Below are positions 12,291-23,708 of a DNA stretch of 64,000 bases, piece by piece. Source of the stretch: Siphonodentalium dalli (Eukaryota; Mollusca; Scaphopoda; Gadilida; Siphonodentaliidae); the NCBI GenBank assembly GCA_032622095.1, contig CP136066.1, positions 194,796,816-194,860,815 on the forward strand. The letters are read 5' to 3'. The notes under the pieces are model-generated. The model ran no database searches, was not told the origin of the DNA, and saw nothing but the letters and a program-made list of their open reading frames with translations. Every line of letters begins with the position of its first letter. Position 1 is the stretch's first letter. The position numbers and the translations under genes were made by a program.

Positions 12291-12437
12291 AATAACTGTA
12301 ACTATCACAATGTGGTCAAGGAGCCGATTCCAATGATATCCATATTTGTATGGTTCTATTGAGACAGACCGAAGATATTTTAGGCTGTTGAAGCTTTATT
12401 TGGCCGGTTTTGGCCGGTTTGTTGGGTAAAGGGTTAA

Positions 12438-13149
12438 AGCCCATTCATATTTTCAAGTATGCTGCTTATTTGGGTTGCTATAATTTTGATTATTTCATTT
12501 CAAATCGCTGCTTCACATTATAACAAGAGTCAATGACTGTGAGATCGTTCATCAGACTGTAAAGACTGAGAAGACAGGGACTCTGATGTCTACAAGTCAG
12601 TACATTGACAAAATCACTTAAGACAAATAGTTCTAAACATGAACATAGCTGGAGGTTCTCAGATGATCAGGGCTCTTCATCTTGAAATTTATAAATGCAC
12701 ACCACTGACAAATCTCTAAACCCTTCCCTTACCATTTTTAAACAAGACAACCAGACCACAGAACTAAGTTCACAAAATTTATGTTGCACGTCTCTATTTT
12801 ACAACTGGTACCGGTACTTCCAAGCTCTCAAACTTTTGAATATTTCCAATCTGGCATCCCCCATCAAGTTAAAAGTTGTGGCCATTGCGGTCCAACAGTT
12901 TAACCTGAAGTAGGACTGTTGGTTTTAAAACATACTGGTTGGAAAATCAAACCGAACTATGATAACAATTCTAACCTATTTTTGGTGTGAAAATCTAATT
13001 TACAACTAATGTTGAATCAGGGATGAAATTTTGAACTGTTGAAAAAAAATTTAAAGTAGGGGGTCAAAACTCCACCCCATCTACACTCCCTCCCCACTGC
13101 CTCAACCATTGCCCCCTACCCAGGCAGCTTAGAAATACTTAGGAATATA
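12438..13149. other. Intergenic DNA, nothing recognised
   Basis: No terminal motifs, RNA genes or domains recognised; C-rich stretch around 13,070-13,125. Confidence 0.4.
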
Positions 13150-13640
13150 TATATTATTATAACAGTACCAAACAGCATAGATACAGGTAGGGTTGGTGGT
13201 GAGAGTTAAATCTCTTATCGCTACCCATATTTGAACAAATGTGAATCCCCAACTACGAGATCCATTCGTCTAGTATTTTCAAAGGGTTGATTTAAGAGTT
13301 GAAGTGAATTGATTTCCCTCAAAAGTTTCCAAAAAAATTACCCCATTTGAACAAATATGAACCCAAGGACCCATTATTCTAAATATGAACCCATTCGGCC
13401 CAATGGAACGTGAGAAGAAGTTGTTTAAAGAATTACTATGGTGGGAAAGAGTTATGGTCCTAGCTTCACAACTATTTGACCTGGTGACTTCATTTGAACA
13501 AATCTGAATGTGAGTCAACTAGGGAATTCTCACCAAATATGAACCCATTCGGTCTTATGGTTCCAGAGGAGAAGATTATACTTGACGGACGGACAGACGG
13601 GTGGACGGACGGACGAGGAGTGATGACTTTGTCTCAGGTG
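13150..13640 (+). repeat. Interspersed repeat ending in GGACGGACAGACGG tract
   Basis: AAATATGAACCCATTCGG-type phrases recur at about 13,345, 13,380 and 13,535. The stretch ends in a GGACGGACAGACGG microsatellite followed by CAGGTGAGCTAAAAA. That tail resembles repeat tails I recall from mollusc genomes (possibly SINE-like); no Pol III boxes were identified. Confidence 0.4.
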
Positions 13641-14029
13641 AGCTAAAAATCACTTCAATGTGCTAGTAAATGGTAAAACCTATTTGCATCATCATAGCAT
13701 TGCTTTGGAATTATTTGTGTGCAAGTTGTTGGATATTTTCTGATCAGACTCGGTTTGAGTTCCATATATACTAAGATTGTGTTTGGTATATGGTGTTCTG
13801 AATTCTCTTCCGAAAACAGTGCTACCATGTCGCAATTATGCTTTTCCTTGCAGACCTACATGTATCAACCAACTAATAAACTTACTTTAATTTTTAAAGG
13901 AATGAACATTCCATCATATATTGGGTTTCTGTCCAATGTCGACAAAAATGCACAAGCAATCGGTATCACTGCAAATTCTGAAGGCGAACATTCTTGCACA
14001 CTCTACATGAAACAAAGTTGATCAATAGG

Positions 14030-15105
14030 TTTAGGTGACACATTTCTGAAATTTCTTCAAAACTTCAAAATACACAGTGTAAGAAACAGTTTTACATTCA
14101 AGGAAACATACAATATGTCCAAAGGAACTGTTGAAGCTTACAGAATAACTTTCTTTTTGACACAACAGTGTAGTCCGTGGAATGAAGAACACAGTCTTTA
14201 AATAAGATCCTGCTAAATGACATGCACGAAGTCAACTCACTTGATACAATAGACTAGTATTCATTTACCAGACCTGTTGGAGTAAAGTTCCAAGAATGTA
14301 GACATCATTAATTTCATTTCCTTTGGACAACCCAAATTGATCCATCATTTTTAAAAATAATCTTTCTGTCAAACTTCCTGGCACTAGTTTGGAACTAAGT
14401 TGAGGTATCTGTTGTCGAATCGTTGCTGCTGTCATCTGCATTTCAATACTCTGTGTCCCATGGAAAAGTCTTCTAAGCTCATCATTAAAATCCTCGCAAT
14501 AAAAAAGAGGAATGACACCACAGTGGCCCATGCATAATTAATTTGTCCACTAAATGTAAAATACAGTGCACGTTGAATGTGCACGCCCTTACCCCATATA
14601 CTGCACTTATCTGTGAACAGAATGATTTAAGCCATGCTTTTACTTTGGGTAGAACCTGTTTTTAAGTAGAAATTAAAATTAGAAGAAATATTGAATTAAC
14701 AAGAGTCCAGTGGTCAAGATAAATGTTTGGTAGTAATCCATAACGTATTGGAACTGTAAAATATAATAAAAGGGTCTGATATTCAGAAGCTTTCCAACGT
14801 TTCAGTTCATTGAAAGAACGAGAGCATCGGGAGACAAAATATGGTGGTTTTATAGATACAAGCCGATGATTCAATACAGTCAAATGCTTTCTAACAGAGA
14901 AGTGTTCTTTTGAATATGATGGGCTTGTCCACATGTTAACAAACATTTTGGTAACACCTAATAAAACACAATATAATCAAATGTCACAGAATTGATAAGA
15001 TCAAATCCATAAAGTTTTGACAAAATTGAAGGATCTTTAACACCAAATTTTGATGGTAAGTTGGAATGTTCACTGCATATGTTGTAGTGGTAAGTTCTTG
15101 CAAAA
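14030..15105 (-). pseudogene. Decayed CACTA/EnSpm-like transposase (TNP2/DUF4218-type region)
   Basis: Reading the minus strand from about 15,105 down, blocks appear in the order seen in CACTA-type transposases: GVKDPSILSKLYGFDL, then FDYIVFY where the family has an aspartate-Tyr-Met-His motif, then SIKPPYF, then RWKASEYQTLLLYF, then FNVHCILHLVDK and GPLWCHSSF, then LRRLFHGTQSIEMQ, then HSTDYTVVSKR. A TAG interrupts near 14,957. A frameshift in an A/T run near 14,505 separates GPLW... from the HGTQ block, and another shift lies near 14,110. The expected His after the Asp-Tyr pair is gone. No element ends were found. Family assignment is by remembered motif order, not a search. Confidence 0.6.
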
Positions 15106-15109
15106 CCTT

Positions 15110-15390
15110 CGAGTTAAAACAGTTGTGAAACAGTTTACTCTATGCTGAATTACATTTTGTTATTCCAAAGTGGAAACAGCTATTAGCCAGTTACACTGTA
15201 AAATAGCTGTCTATTTAATTACCATAGAAAAGAAACAAAGTTAAAACAGTTATAAAACAGTTTACTCTATAATGTCTATTGAATTCACATTTTGTTTTTT
15301 TCAAAGTGCAAACAGCTATTAGTCAGTTACACTGTATAATAGCTGTCTATTTAATTAACAGAAAAGAAACAGAGTTAAAACACTTATAAT
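15110..15390 (+). repeat. Tandem minisatellite, two units of about 130 bp
   Basis: Units carry AACAGTTTACTCTAT, CATTTTGTT, AACAGCTATTAGYCAG, TTACACTGTA and TAGCTGTCTATTTAATTA in order. The same unit appears at 16,890-17,110 and inverted at 8,655-8,820. Confidence 0.7.
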
Positions 15391-15667
15391 TACAACTACT
15401 TTCGCTTTGACTAAAATGCGTGCATTTGATTGGTCAAGGCCCTTTGATACGCTTGGTAGCGACAATATCTATCAGTGGAGGGAAGTGTCGTTTCCCACAT
15501 CACTGGGGGTAGTGATACCTTAAAAAGTTCGCAAACCAAGTCGAATATCCATGGGGCGAATTTACCCGGAATTTTATTTTGTCCACCAATCAAATCGCAA
15601 TAAATCACTTCCGTTTCTAGTGGTAACGCAAGACGCCAAATATCAGCGAAAAATTATCGCCGATTAA
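15391..15667. other. Short unique segment before M1 copy 3
   Basis: A 65-codon minus frame (15,411-15,608) shows no recognisable domain. No other signal. Confidence 0.35.
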
Positions 15668-16161
15668 AGGTACGGTTGGCCTTGGTGGTGGGTATCCTGA
15701 GAAAATATTTCCACCCGTCAAAAACCGCCACAAACAGAAAGAACATAAGAATGTAGACAGACATTTTCCGTATACAAATAAGAATTATCGCATAAACAGT
15801 ATGTTATTGTCAAATGTTTGACCATTGTTATGTAAACAAAAGCATAAAAAGTTACTTTTCTGGTGTTTGTTTATATAATGATGGTAAACATAAAGAGCGT
15901 TCTTTGTTGATGAATTCCTGATATGGAACTAATAAAGAGCGTTTATGCCATTTGTGTGTGATTAACAAGTAGCATTGTGCTGTCTTCTGTAACACAATCA
16001 GGCTCTTGCTTAGGTAAAATATAGTAGGTCTTTATGATAACATGCTGTTTACGTGATGGTCATGGTATATATGAACGAAACTGTATGCGTTTTAATGGTT
16101 TTCTGTTTACGGTGATTAGAACAAATATGAATATTTTCGACAACTAAGGCCTCACGTGCCT
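15668..16161 (+). mobile_element. MITE M1, copy 3 (494 bp)
   Basis: TTAA at 15,664-15,667 and 16,162-16,165; start AGGTACGGTTGGCC and end GGCCTCACGTGCCT. Nearly identical to copy 1, which suggests recent amplification of the family. Confidence 0.85.
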
Positions 16162-16407
16162 TTAAACAGCAAAATAGTACATTAATTTATTTATTTGGGG
16201 ATAAAAGAATGTATTACATAACTATTCCACCATTAGTATTAGCATTTATCCAGTTTCGTGCCAATAATAATATGACATGGCAGTGGTCATGAGAGCATAG
16301 AATGCACATTTGTAGCGACTGTTTACTTTTCGAGTCGCCGGAGACAACAAATTCGGTGGCGAAGTTTGAGAACACCGCTTCGGAATTGCTATCGAATCGG
16401 ACTGCCT

Positions 16408-16629
16408 TTATGACAATACATGTTCTAGAATCGTTTTAAATAAGTGAAATTTACACCAGCAAGTACAGTTTAATAGTTTACGGGTGTGGTCTCTTGCTTT
16501 TGTGTAGTTGGAATGTCGGAAACAGCGATCGAATTGTGTGTGTTCATCTCTAACTTCCGGTCGGTCGCCCAATTTATTCTCGACCCAATTTCCCATTTCG
16601 GTTAAAAGATCAGCTGAGTCCAGACACAA
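16408..16629 (-). CDS. Unassigned 73-codon open frame (doubtful)
   Basis: Minus-strand frame with mixed, non-repeat-like composition, rich in Cys, His and charged residues in its second half (for example CTCWCKFH). No domain recognised and no splice sites or poly(A) signal fix it as an exon. Listed because its composition differs from the neighbouring repeats; it may be chance. Confidence 0.15.
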   Translation of the reverse strand: MCLDSADLLTEMGNWVENKLGDRPEVRDEHTQFDRCFRHSNYTKARDHTRKLLNCTCWCKFHLFKTILEHVLS

Positions 16630-16730
16630 ATATCACTTGGGTATTTTTACTATTTTAGTGTTTTTAATATAGTTTCTTTAAAAAGAACTTGTTTAATCAC
16701 CAACTAATATGCGGATTGTCGTAATTATAA

Positions 16731-16889
16731 GCAATCAACGTCGTTTTCGATGCATCTGTCGGCATATAGAAGTGTCGGATGCCGAACTACATACTTTGTA
16801 TAATTTCGCTTCGCGAAATTATACAGTATGTAATTCGGCATCCGACACTTATATACGCCGACAGATGCATCGAAAACGACGTTGATTGC
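16731..16889. other. 159-bp near-perfect palindrome (foldback element)
   Basis: Left arm starts GCAATCAACGTCGTTTTCGA and the right arm ends with its complement. Arms are about 78 bp with very few mismatches around the centre AATTTCGC-TTC-GCGAAATT. It would extrude as a cruciform or form a long RNA hairpin. No target duplication is evident. Confidence 0.9.
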
Positions 16890-17110
16890 ATATATGAAAC
16901 AGTTTACTCTATATATGCTGAATTTACATTTTGTTTTTCCAAAGTTGAAACAGGTATTAGCCAGTTACACTGTAAAATAGCTATCTATTTAATTACCATA
17001 GAAATAAAACAGAGTTAAAACAAAAGTTATGAAACAGTTTACTCTATATATGCTGAATTAACATTTTTTTAAAGTGGAAACAGCTATTAGCCAGTTACAC
17101 TGTAAACTAA
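16890..17110 (+). repeat. Further copies of the 130-bp AACAGCTATTAGCC minisatellite
   Basis: Two imperfect units continuing the family at 15,110-15,390, directly beside the palindrome. Confidence 0.65.
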
Positions 17111-17148
17111 GACATCAACACAACAGTTATACTGTATGTGGCTGTAAT

Positions 17149-17420
17149 GACAGCTACATCCCAGCTAGATATGACAGCCACAAAACAGTTACACTGTAAT
17201 ATGACTGTAATGACAGCTACATCCCAGCTACATATGACAACCACAAAACAGTTACATAACATACTGTGATGTGACTGTTATAACAGCTACATCCCAGCTA
17301 CATATGACAGCCACAAAACAGTGACACTATAATATAACTAATGACAGCTACATCCCAGCTACATATGACAGCCACAAAACAGTTACACGGTAATTTGGCT
17401 GTAATGACCGCTACCTTACA
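17149..17420 (+). repeat. Tandem array, about 63-bp unit, five copies
   Basis: GACAGCTACATCCCAGCTA recurs at 17,149, 17,212, 17,282, 17,343 and, degenerate, 17,406. Each unit contains CAGCTACATATGACAGCC and AAAACAGTTACACTGTAA. The array decays into TACAGCT-rich sequence up to about 17,610. Confidence 0.85.
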
Positions 17421-17619
17421 GTTACTAATTCCAGTCATATAACAGATACACTGTAACATGACTGTCATGTTACAGTTATTGATTTCAGATAACTTACAGC
17501 TAAGCTGTTTAATAACTGTTTAAAAAAAAATACAGCTACAAAACAGCTATAAAACAGCGATAAAAAAGTGTAGCTTTAAAAAAAACAGCTTGGCTGTATT
17601 TTGACAGGGGGTGTCATAT

Positions 17620-18559
17620 ATGCATTGGTTCGATTGGTACACAAATCTTGCGCGTCGGCATCGTGCACAATGTATCATGCACGGAATTTGTTGTCGTTTG
17701 GGCGTATTTATAGTTGCCGAGATGATCATGCGCGCTTCAAATTTTTCTAACACGTGTAATCTTGTATTGAAGACAGCACAGTAAACACGAATTACATGTA
17801 GGAGGAACGTACGAGATAGCTACATATGTAGCCTTGCGAATAGTGCTTTAAATAATGAAATTAAACATTCTAGTGCTATATTATTGATCATATAAAACAT
17901 TTTTTACAGCAACGCCGACAGACAGTTTTCACATTTTGATAGTTTAGAAAGGGAGACCTGCCAGCATGCAAAATATGAACATGCTTCAAATGTTGACACG
18001 TGACCACTCCCAAACTAACTTTGAACAACTGCATATGCATGGAGACGTCAATCAAAACCTATCATCGGACACAACGATTATTGTGTATGTTATTTACTTG
18101 TTATTATCCTGTATATACATGTATGTGAAATGATTCCACTCGAAGAACACTGCGATATTTACACTGAGCACCCTTGAAATAGGAATTGTCCTGTTTCGGG
18201 TTAGTGCTGCTGAATATGTTCTTGTTCTCAGGGAAGATATATAGTCCACGGCATATGTTGATTATGGACACACTTAGATGTGCGTGTTTGTTTAATTACT
18301 TTTCGACGGATGTATATAACCAGTTGTGATTGACCCCCTCCCATGGCACCTGACGCATGGTGATTAGTTACTATAGACGAGCATCATTGTTGTCACGCAA
18401 CAACCCAATTATTGAAAACTACCCACCACTGTCATCATCTCTCGACTTCATCTGTCCCCCTCCTCTGGTCTTCTAGTTTCTCCTCCCCTCTCGCTCTCTC
18501 TGCCTCCTGATATCCCTAACACTATCTTCTCCCTTTTTAACTCAAATTCAGTTATCCAT
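17620..18559. other. Intergenic DNA, no feature recognised
   Basis: Short open frames only; pyrimidine-rich stretch at 18,460-18,540. Confidence 0.4.
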
Positions 18560-18780
18560 ATTTTCGTTTATCCTAAAACCATTATTTCCAGGTCTGACCT
18601 ATACCCCCCCCCTCACTTAATGGGGACGGGGCATGTAGCCACAGATGAGAATGCTTCATATAAGCCATCGGGCTTGTGTCTGATCCTCGTTTCCATACAC
18701 TTACTCTCTATTTTGCATATATGTTCATTTGTATATTATGCTATTTGTTTGGTTTGCAAATAAAAATAGGTTTACATTAA
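18560..18780 (+). repeat. Candidate 3' end of a non-LTR retrotransposon
   Basis: AATGCTTCATATAAGCC-ATC-GGGCTTGTGTCT includes a small AAGCC/GGCTT stem-loop of the kind found near LINE 3' ends, followed within 110 bp by an A-rich AAATAAAAATAGG tail. No reverse transcriptase is seen upstream. Identification from general resemblance only. Confidence 0.3.
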
Positions 18781-18911
18781 GTGGCATACAACATACACAT
18801 TTAGTTTAGAATCTCCTTCGCGGTTGTTGACTATACTAGACTATATTTTGCCTAATATAGGCTATTCGGATTCATTATCCAAATTTGTCAAGCATCAAAG
18901 TAATTCCTTGT

Positions 18912-19118
18912 CTATACTATTTCATTGGAAACAACCCAAGTACAGAAGTAGTAACATTTAGATGAATCAAGTTCTGGATGTGATTCAGACAAAATGTTAC
19001 CATGGTCAACTGAATCAAAAGCCAACATAAGACCTGGGCCAAGATCCTTTGAGATTTTGAAATGTTCCTGATGATCTAGGAAATTAATTTGTGCTGATTT
19101 GAGCCAATGTTTTAGCAA
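18912..19118 (-). CDS. Unassigned 68-codon open frame (doubtful)
   Basis: Minus-strand frame with balanced composition but no domain I can name. The surrounding 18,780-19,460 shows no other signal. May be a fragment of an old element or chance. Confidence 0.12.
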   Translation of the reverse strand: MLKHWLKSAQINFLDHQEHFKISKDLGPGLMLAFDSVDHGNILSESHPELDSSKCYYFCTWVVSNEIV

Positions 19119-19460
19119 TGTTGAAATTGCAACTTACACCGGAGATCGATTTGGAAAAAAAAAATGCTCAGCCTCAAATATCGTAGCCCAGTATCCAGAT
19201 AGGGGGGAATTTGTTCGATGATACTTGGATAGTGTCATGTGATGGTGCTTTAGTTATTTCCTCCCTGGAAACAGTTTTAGAAAGAGCTGACGATGTAAGG
19301 TCAATTGTTAATTCGTCGCGTCAGAACTAAGCTGTTCTATCTACATTTTGACGGGAAAATGAGATATTGGTACCTTTCGATTCGGTGCGGGATTTCCTGT
19401 CCGAAAATTACCAGGTATCGTGTCTAACGTATACCAAATGTGAATGATAGGCTGTGTAAA

Positions 19461-19496
19461 TCTGTTTCATCTCAAAAGATTTTGAGATGAAACAGA
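19461..19496. other. Perfect 16-bp hairpin with 4-nt loop
   Basis: TCTGTTTCATCTCAAA pairs exactly with TTTGAGATGAAACAGA; loop AGAT. No T-run follows, so it is not an obvious terminator. Confidence 0.9.
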
Positions 19497-20655
19497 TAGA
19501 ATATATATCTGTGTACCAATGAATCTATTTATTTTGTACCGCGTGAATAAATAAATTTCAGTGCTAAAATGTATCTCCGACCTTCAATATAAAGCAATGG
19601 AACCGAACTTAGCAGAGTGCCAGCGAAGTGACTAGTTGAAAATAATGCTTTCTCACTCCTAGGTGTGAACATCTTATTTCAAGGATAATTATTTGGTTAA
19701 ATAACAGAAAACGGCGTTATTTGGGATTTTTGCACGTTTATACGATTGAAAAACACGAAAACCACTCTAGCACGGAATAAAAACAGAAATGTTTACACAG
19801 ATTGCTCTATCTCCAAAGTGTTATTTCGTGATTACACCCAAGATATCATATGTTGTATCTCGAAACTCGTCATATACATGTAACAGTATTTTTACACCAG
19901 CTATCACAGCTATCATACCCGCTGTGTACTATCTTCCAAAACAGAATGAGAACACGTGAACTAATAATGCTTTATTCTCTGATCCAGGTTACATGGTAGG
20001 ACATTGAGACATAAGTATATACAAAGAACCGGGGGGGGGGTCAAAACTTTAAACTCATAATGTGATGAAAATGAGAGCGTTTTAGTCACATTATCGATTC
20101 ACAATGAGGCGATTCTAAGCAGAGTATGTGCGGACAATGAAACAAAAAAGCCAACTCACGACTGTTCAGGTGTACGCTCTACATATGTCACTATGGCCCG
20201 CGCCATAAAACGAAATACCTGCTGTATTAACTTATTTCAGAATCAAATAATCACATTATGTACCTATTTTACATTAAACGTCGATTATCTGCGTATTTGT
20301 TCGATAATATGTTGGCATAATTATCAACACTGCGCAGCAATGACACATCTTCTGAACACAATATTTGACAGGAACATCTCTTCACAACCTACTAGGGTGG
20401 TTAGTCTCCGGCAAACCTGGGAATCCCATGTAGGCCAAGGCTGTCCCACTGTTTGTCCGAGACGAACACCAACTAATCCTGGATAGGTTGGAGACCTTCC
20501 GTCTCTGGATCCACAAAGCCACCAACCAACGGGTTGACAACTTCGAACTCATCGCTATACAAAAGAACATATAGCATTCTTAACAACGAATTCCGCGCGA
20601 TTCTTAAAATATAGTCCATCATGATAGCCTCGTAATACACCATCTCCTTGATATG
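19497..20655. other. Intergenic DNA with a G10 run; no gene recognised
   Basis: A poly-G run lies at about 20,031-20,040. Frames of 60-97 codons around 20,190-20,760 overlap on both strands and show no domain. Confidence 0.4.
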
Positions 20656-20940
20656 TGTCAAGCTCCATGCAGAGAAGTCCCTTACGCGGGACTTAACGCT
20701 TCCATCGCCTACACTTAATGTGAACAAATTTATTTGAAACTTTTGTAGGTTACAATTCATTCTGCATTATTCTGAGAAACTGAACTGTCCATATTCATTT
20801 AAAAAATGTCTCGATAAAGCCAGAATGAATTGTAACTGACAAAACACTTCAATAAAAAATGTTAGATTTAATTAAGAAAATGCACATGCCGGCAGCGTTC
20901 ATACGTAGCGTAGCAAGGGGACTAAACTGTTTTGCAGCTT
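20656..20940 (+). repeat. Diverged interspersed repeat, copy 2
   Basis: Ordered similarity to 8,826-9,012 (CAAGCTCC..., TACAATTCATTCTGC, TTCTGAGAAA, TTTTGCAGCTTGG). An inverted CAGAATGAATTGTAAC inside this copy suggests extra internal structure. Confidence 0.5.
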
Positions 20941-21103
20941 GGATATCTGTATCTATATCAGCCATCATTACAGGAATTTTAAGAATAGCCTCCAGTTGAT
21001 CTTTGAGAGGAATATATTGGAGAAAATATGCAACTCGTTTCTCTTCAACTGTTTAGTAAGAAAGTTTCTCACTTGTAACCATTACGAAGACATATTTCCT
21101 TTA

Positions 21104-21128
21104 TCTATCTATTATATATTTTGGAAGA

Positions 21129-21166
<38 letters not shown>

Positions 21167-22021
21167 CGCGATGAACTCGAAAACGACCGTGCCGATTTCG
21201 ATGAAACTTGGTATGTGGTGGTATTTGCGCCTATTAATTTTCAGATCCGAGCTCAACTTTTCACGTGCCGAGGTCAAATCTGTTTTTACGCTGTGTTACG
21301 GGACTTTCATTTGAGTTCGGTGCTTACAAATCGATTCGAAACAGCGCGAATAATAAAATGCCAGTCATAATAATGACACTGTGAGAATCTTTCGTGTTTC
21401 CTCTTTCCAACGATACATAATGCGTATGTATCCGTTTTAGTTATCTGCCTCAATTATCAAGAAGAAGTGGTACTATCTGCCATCAGGATAAAAACAATGC
21501 GTAACTTCTATGACGTCGTTAGAGGTCATATATAACGTTAGATCACGTTAACGCTTAACCGGCCGATGCATTTGACTGTTTCAGACGTCTTGGCGATATA
21601 TCGGGCACCGATGGTAATTTATCTTTACGTTGAAACTTGATAATTAATGAGCGTGTTGTTGAGTCGTTTCCGGCCGAAGGCCGGGTAGGATGGTCGGAAC
21701 GCATTGTGCAATTCCCTTCACCCTTTCTTGACATTTTCGATGAAAATCGATTGTTGAGGCTGTTGTATTTGGAGGAATGAGCGTGTGTATATGAGGCGCG
21801 TTTATATACTTGAGTGGAAATCAAATCGGGTTAAACTGGCGGATTTTTACGGACGAAATTTGATGCATAGGGTATCTCGGTATCCGCTGGGCCGATTTCC
21901 CGGTATCCGCTGGGCCGATTTCCACCATTTTTGGGGTGTTGGTGTTTGACCCCACCCGACCTTGACCTTCAAAATGGTCAATTCAAGGTCAAAGCCCGGA
22001 CGAAGTCGGGTCACCTTCTAG
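21104..22021 (+). mobile_element. Helitron-like unit U1 (type A 5' end, alpha 3' end)
   Basis: Begins TC after an A (TCTATCTATTATATATTTTG) and continues into a TG microsatellite at 21,132-21,165. Ends with the hairpin CCCGGAC-GAA-GTCGGG, seven bases, then CTAG followed by T. TC start, subterminal 3' hairpin, CTAG end and A/T insertion are Helitron hallmarks. It encodes no Rep/helicase. CTTGACCTTC and its inverse AAGGTCAA lie near the 3' end. Confidence 0.75.
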
Positions 22022-22718
22022 TCTATTATATATTTTTGAAAGATCTGTGTGTGTGTGTGTCTGTGTGTTCGCGATGGACTCGATAACGGCCGACCCGATT
22101 TCGATGAAACTTGGTATGTGGGGGTATTTTCTGTCGGGAACGGGCATAGGCCTATTAATTTTCAGATCCGAGCTCAACTTTTCACGTGCCGAGGTAAAAT
22201 CTGTTTTTACGCCGTTTTGCGCTAATATATTTCAGTTCGGTGCTCACAAATCGATTCGATATAGCGCGAATAATAAATTGCCAGTCATATAATTTGCACG
22301 GTTAGAATCTGTGGCGCTTCATCTTTCCAATGATGTATCACACGCCTGTGTACGTTTAAAGTTTCTACCTTAATTATCGGGAAGAACGCAGGACCATGCT
22401 TCGCTCATCGAAAAACATTGCGTAAATATATTACGCCATCAACAGATCGTGACGTGATCGCGTTAACTCTTAACCGGCCGATGTCGCGTTAACTCATCAC
22501 CGACCGAGGTATCCGCAAATGACATTGGGCTTTATATCTCGGTAACGGGTGGAGCTATCGACTTGAAATTTGGTATGTGAATGTATCTTGCCCCGGATAC
22601 GAATTTTATCGGGTCGCCGAGCTTCGCGCATGCGCAGACCAGATCTCGGAAACGGGTGGAGCTATCGACTTGAAATTTGGTTTTTGAATAGCCCGGACGA
22701 AGTCGGGTCACCTTCTAG
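22022..22718 (+). mobile_element. Helitron-like unit U2 (type A, alpha)
   Basis: Starts immediately after the CTAG of U1 with no spacer. The 5' 250 bp match U1 and U6. It contains one full minisatellite segment (TCTCGGAAACGGGTGGAGC) and ends with the CCCGGACGAAGTCGGG hairpin and CTAG. Confidence 0.75.
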
Positions 22719-23708
22719 TACTATATATTTTGAGACTTCGTATATATATATGTGTGTGTGTACTTAATAGAATCGAAAACGACTGCAGCCATCGATCTCA
22801 AATTTCGTATAAAAGTGTAAAAACACACGAACACCGTAGTTGTCGCGTTTTGGAGAAGCTCTAGCATCTGCAGAGAGATATACGGGAACAATAATTTTGA
22901 GTGGTTTCCTATGCGGGAGATTTATTGGATGCCATAGTACTCTTACAACATCATTGTTATAGTATGTATGACACTTAGGTCAGGGCTTAGGGGGGGGGGG
23001 TAGTTAGTGTGGATATAGGCATAATGCTTCTCAGAAATCCCGGTTACAAACCAACACTCACAATTTCGTATTTACGCAAACGCAACGTTATCGCTCGAAA
23101 TTTATTATGCAGAGAGATATACGGGAACAAGTGCTTTCCTATTTTTAGAACGCAACACATGATACCAAACAAAATTACGTCGCGTTGGTGATCGGGTTCA
23201 CGACGGGATTACTTGACGGTCCGCTCTTTGCGATGATGGGGTTCACGACGGGATTAACTTTGCGGGACTATTGACCATCTCGTAAGGGTGGACAACCTCT
23301 GTCAGGGGCTGCCCAATGGCCACGGGCAGGTTAAAACAAATCATACCTCTTTTGTGTTCCTAAGAACGCGGATCGGGTAAGTTTTTCCGCCCTAGGTGAG
23401 CTCAAACTTCGTATATAAGTGTAAAAACACACGGGGATCGTCGACGTCGCATTGTGTGAAACATTCTTATGTCTGTCGTTCCTAGGAACGGGGGAATTTT
23501 TCATCGGGTCAGTCTTAACCTTCAAACGGGTTCCCACAAATTATATATTGTGACCCCGACATGACCTTGACCTTGAAAATGATCAATTCAAGGTCAAATC
23601 GGGTAAAATATTGAAAAACCCAATATTAACTCATTGAAAAACAGAAACAAAACATAAAACATTGTCATGTTTCTGACCAAGCACGCCAGTGGCGGGCTAA
23701 CCTGCTAG
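22719..23708 (+). mobile_element. Helitron-like unit U3 (type B, beta)
   Basis: 5' end TACTATATATTTTGAGACTT then a TG tract and ACTTAATAGAATCGAAAACG. The 3' end is the hairpin CGCC-AGT-GGCG, then GGCTAACCTG and CTAG. Includes AAGGTCAAGGTCA on the minus strand near 23,565 and a poly-G run at 22,989. Confidence 0.75.

Larger units (their letters stand above)
11545..12433. mobile_element. piggyBac-type non-autonomous element with nested MITE M1
   Basis: TTAA flanks at 11,541-11,544 and 12,434-12,437. Terminal inverted repeats are CCCTTTACCAACA and, on the right, TGTTGGGTAAAGGG. TTAA plus a CCC-T terminus is the canonical piggyBac form. Inside each end is a 75-bp inverted repeat that is itself a palindrome (11,564-11,638; 12,216-12,290). 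MITE M1 copy 2 is inserted between them. No transposase remains, so mobilisation would need an autonomous relative. Confidence 0.85.

Noticed and set aside
13719-14021. 100-codon plus frame
   Set aside because: Next to and partly opposite the decayed transposase; no domain and no supporting splice sites.
17149-17420. Regularly spaced repeats that might suggest a CRISPR-like array
   Set aside because: Whole 63-bp units are repeated without unique spacers, and the DNA is eukaryotic in character.
19461-19496. Hairpin as a transcription terminator
   Set aside because: No T-run follows and the genome is eukaryotic; kept only as a hairpin.
20939-21370. 143-codon plus frame, the longest in its area
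   Set aside because: It runs through a TG microsatellite (Cys-Val repeats) at the head of Helitron unit U1 and has no domain.
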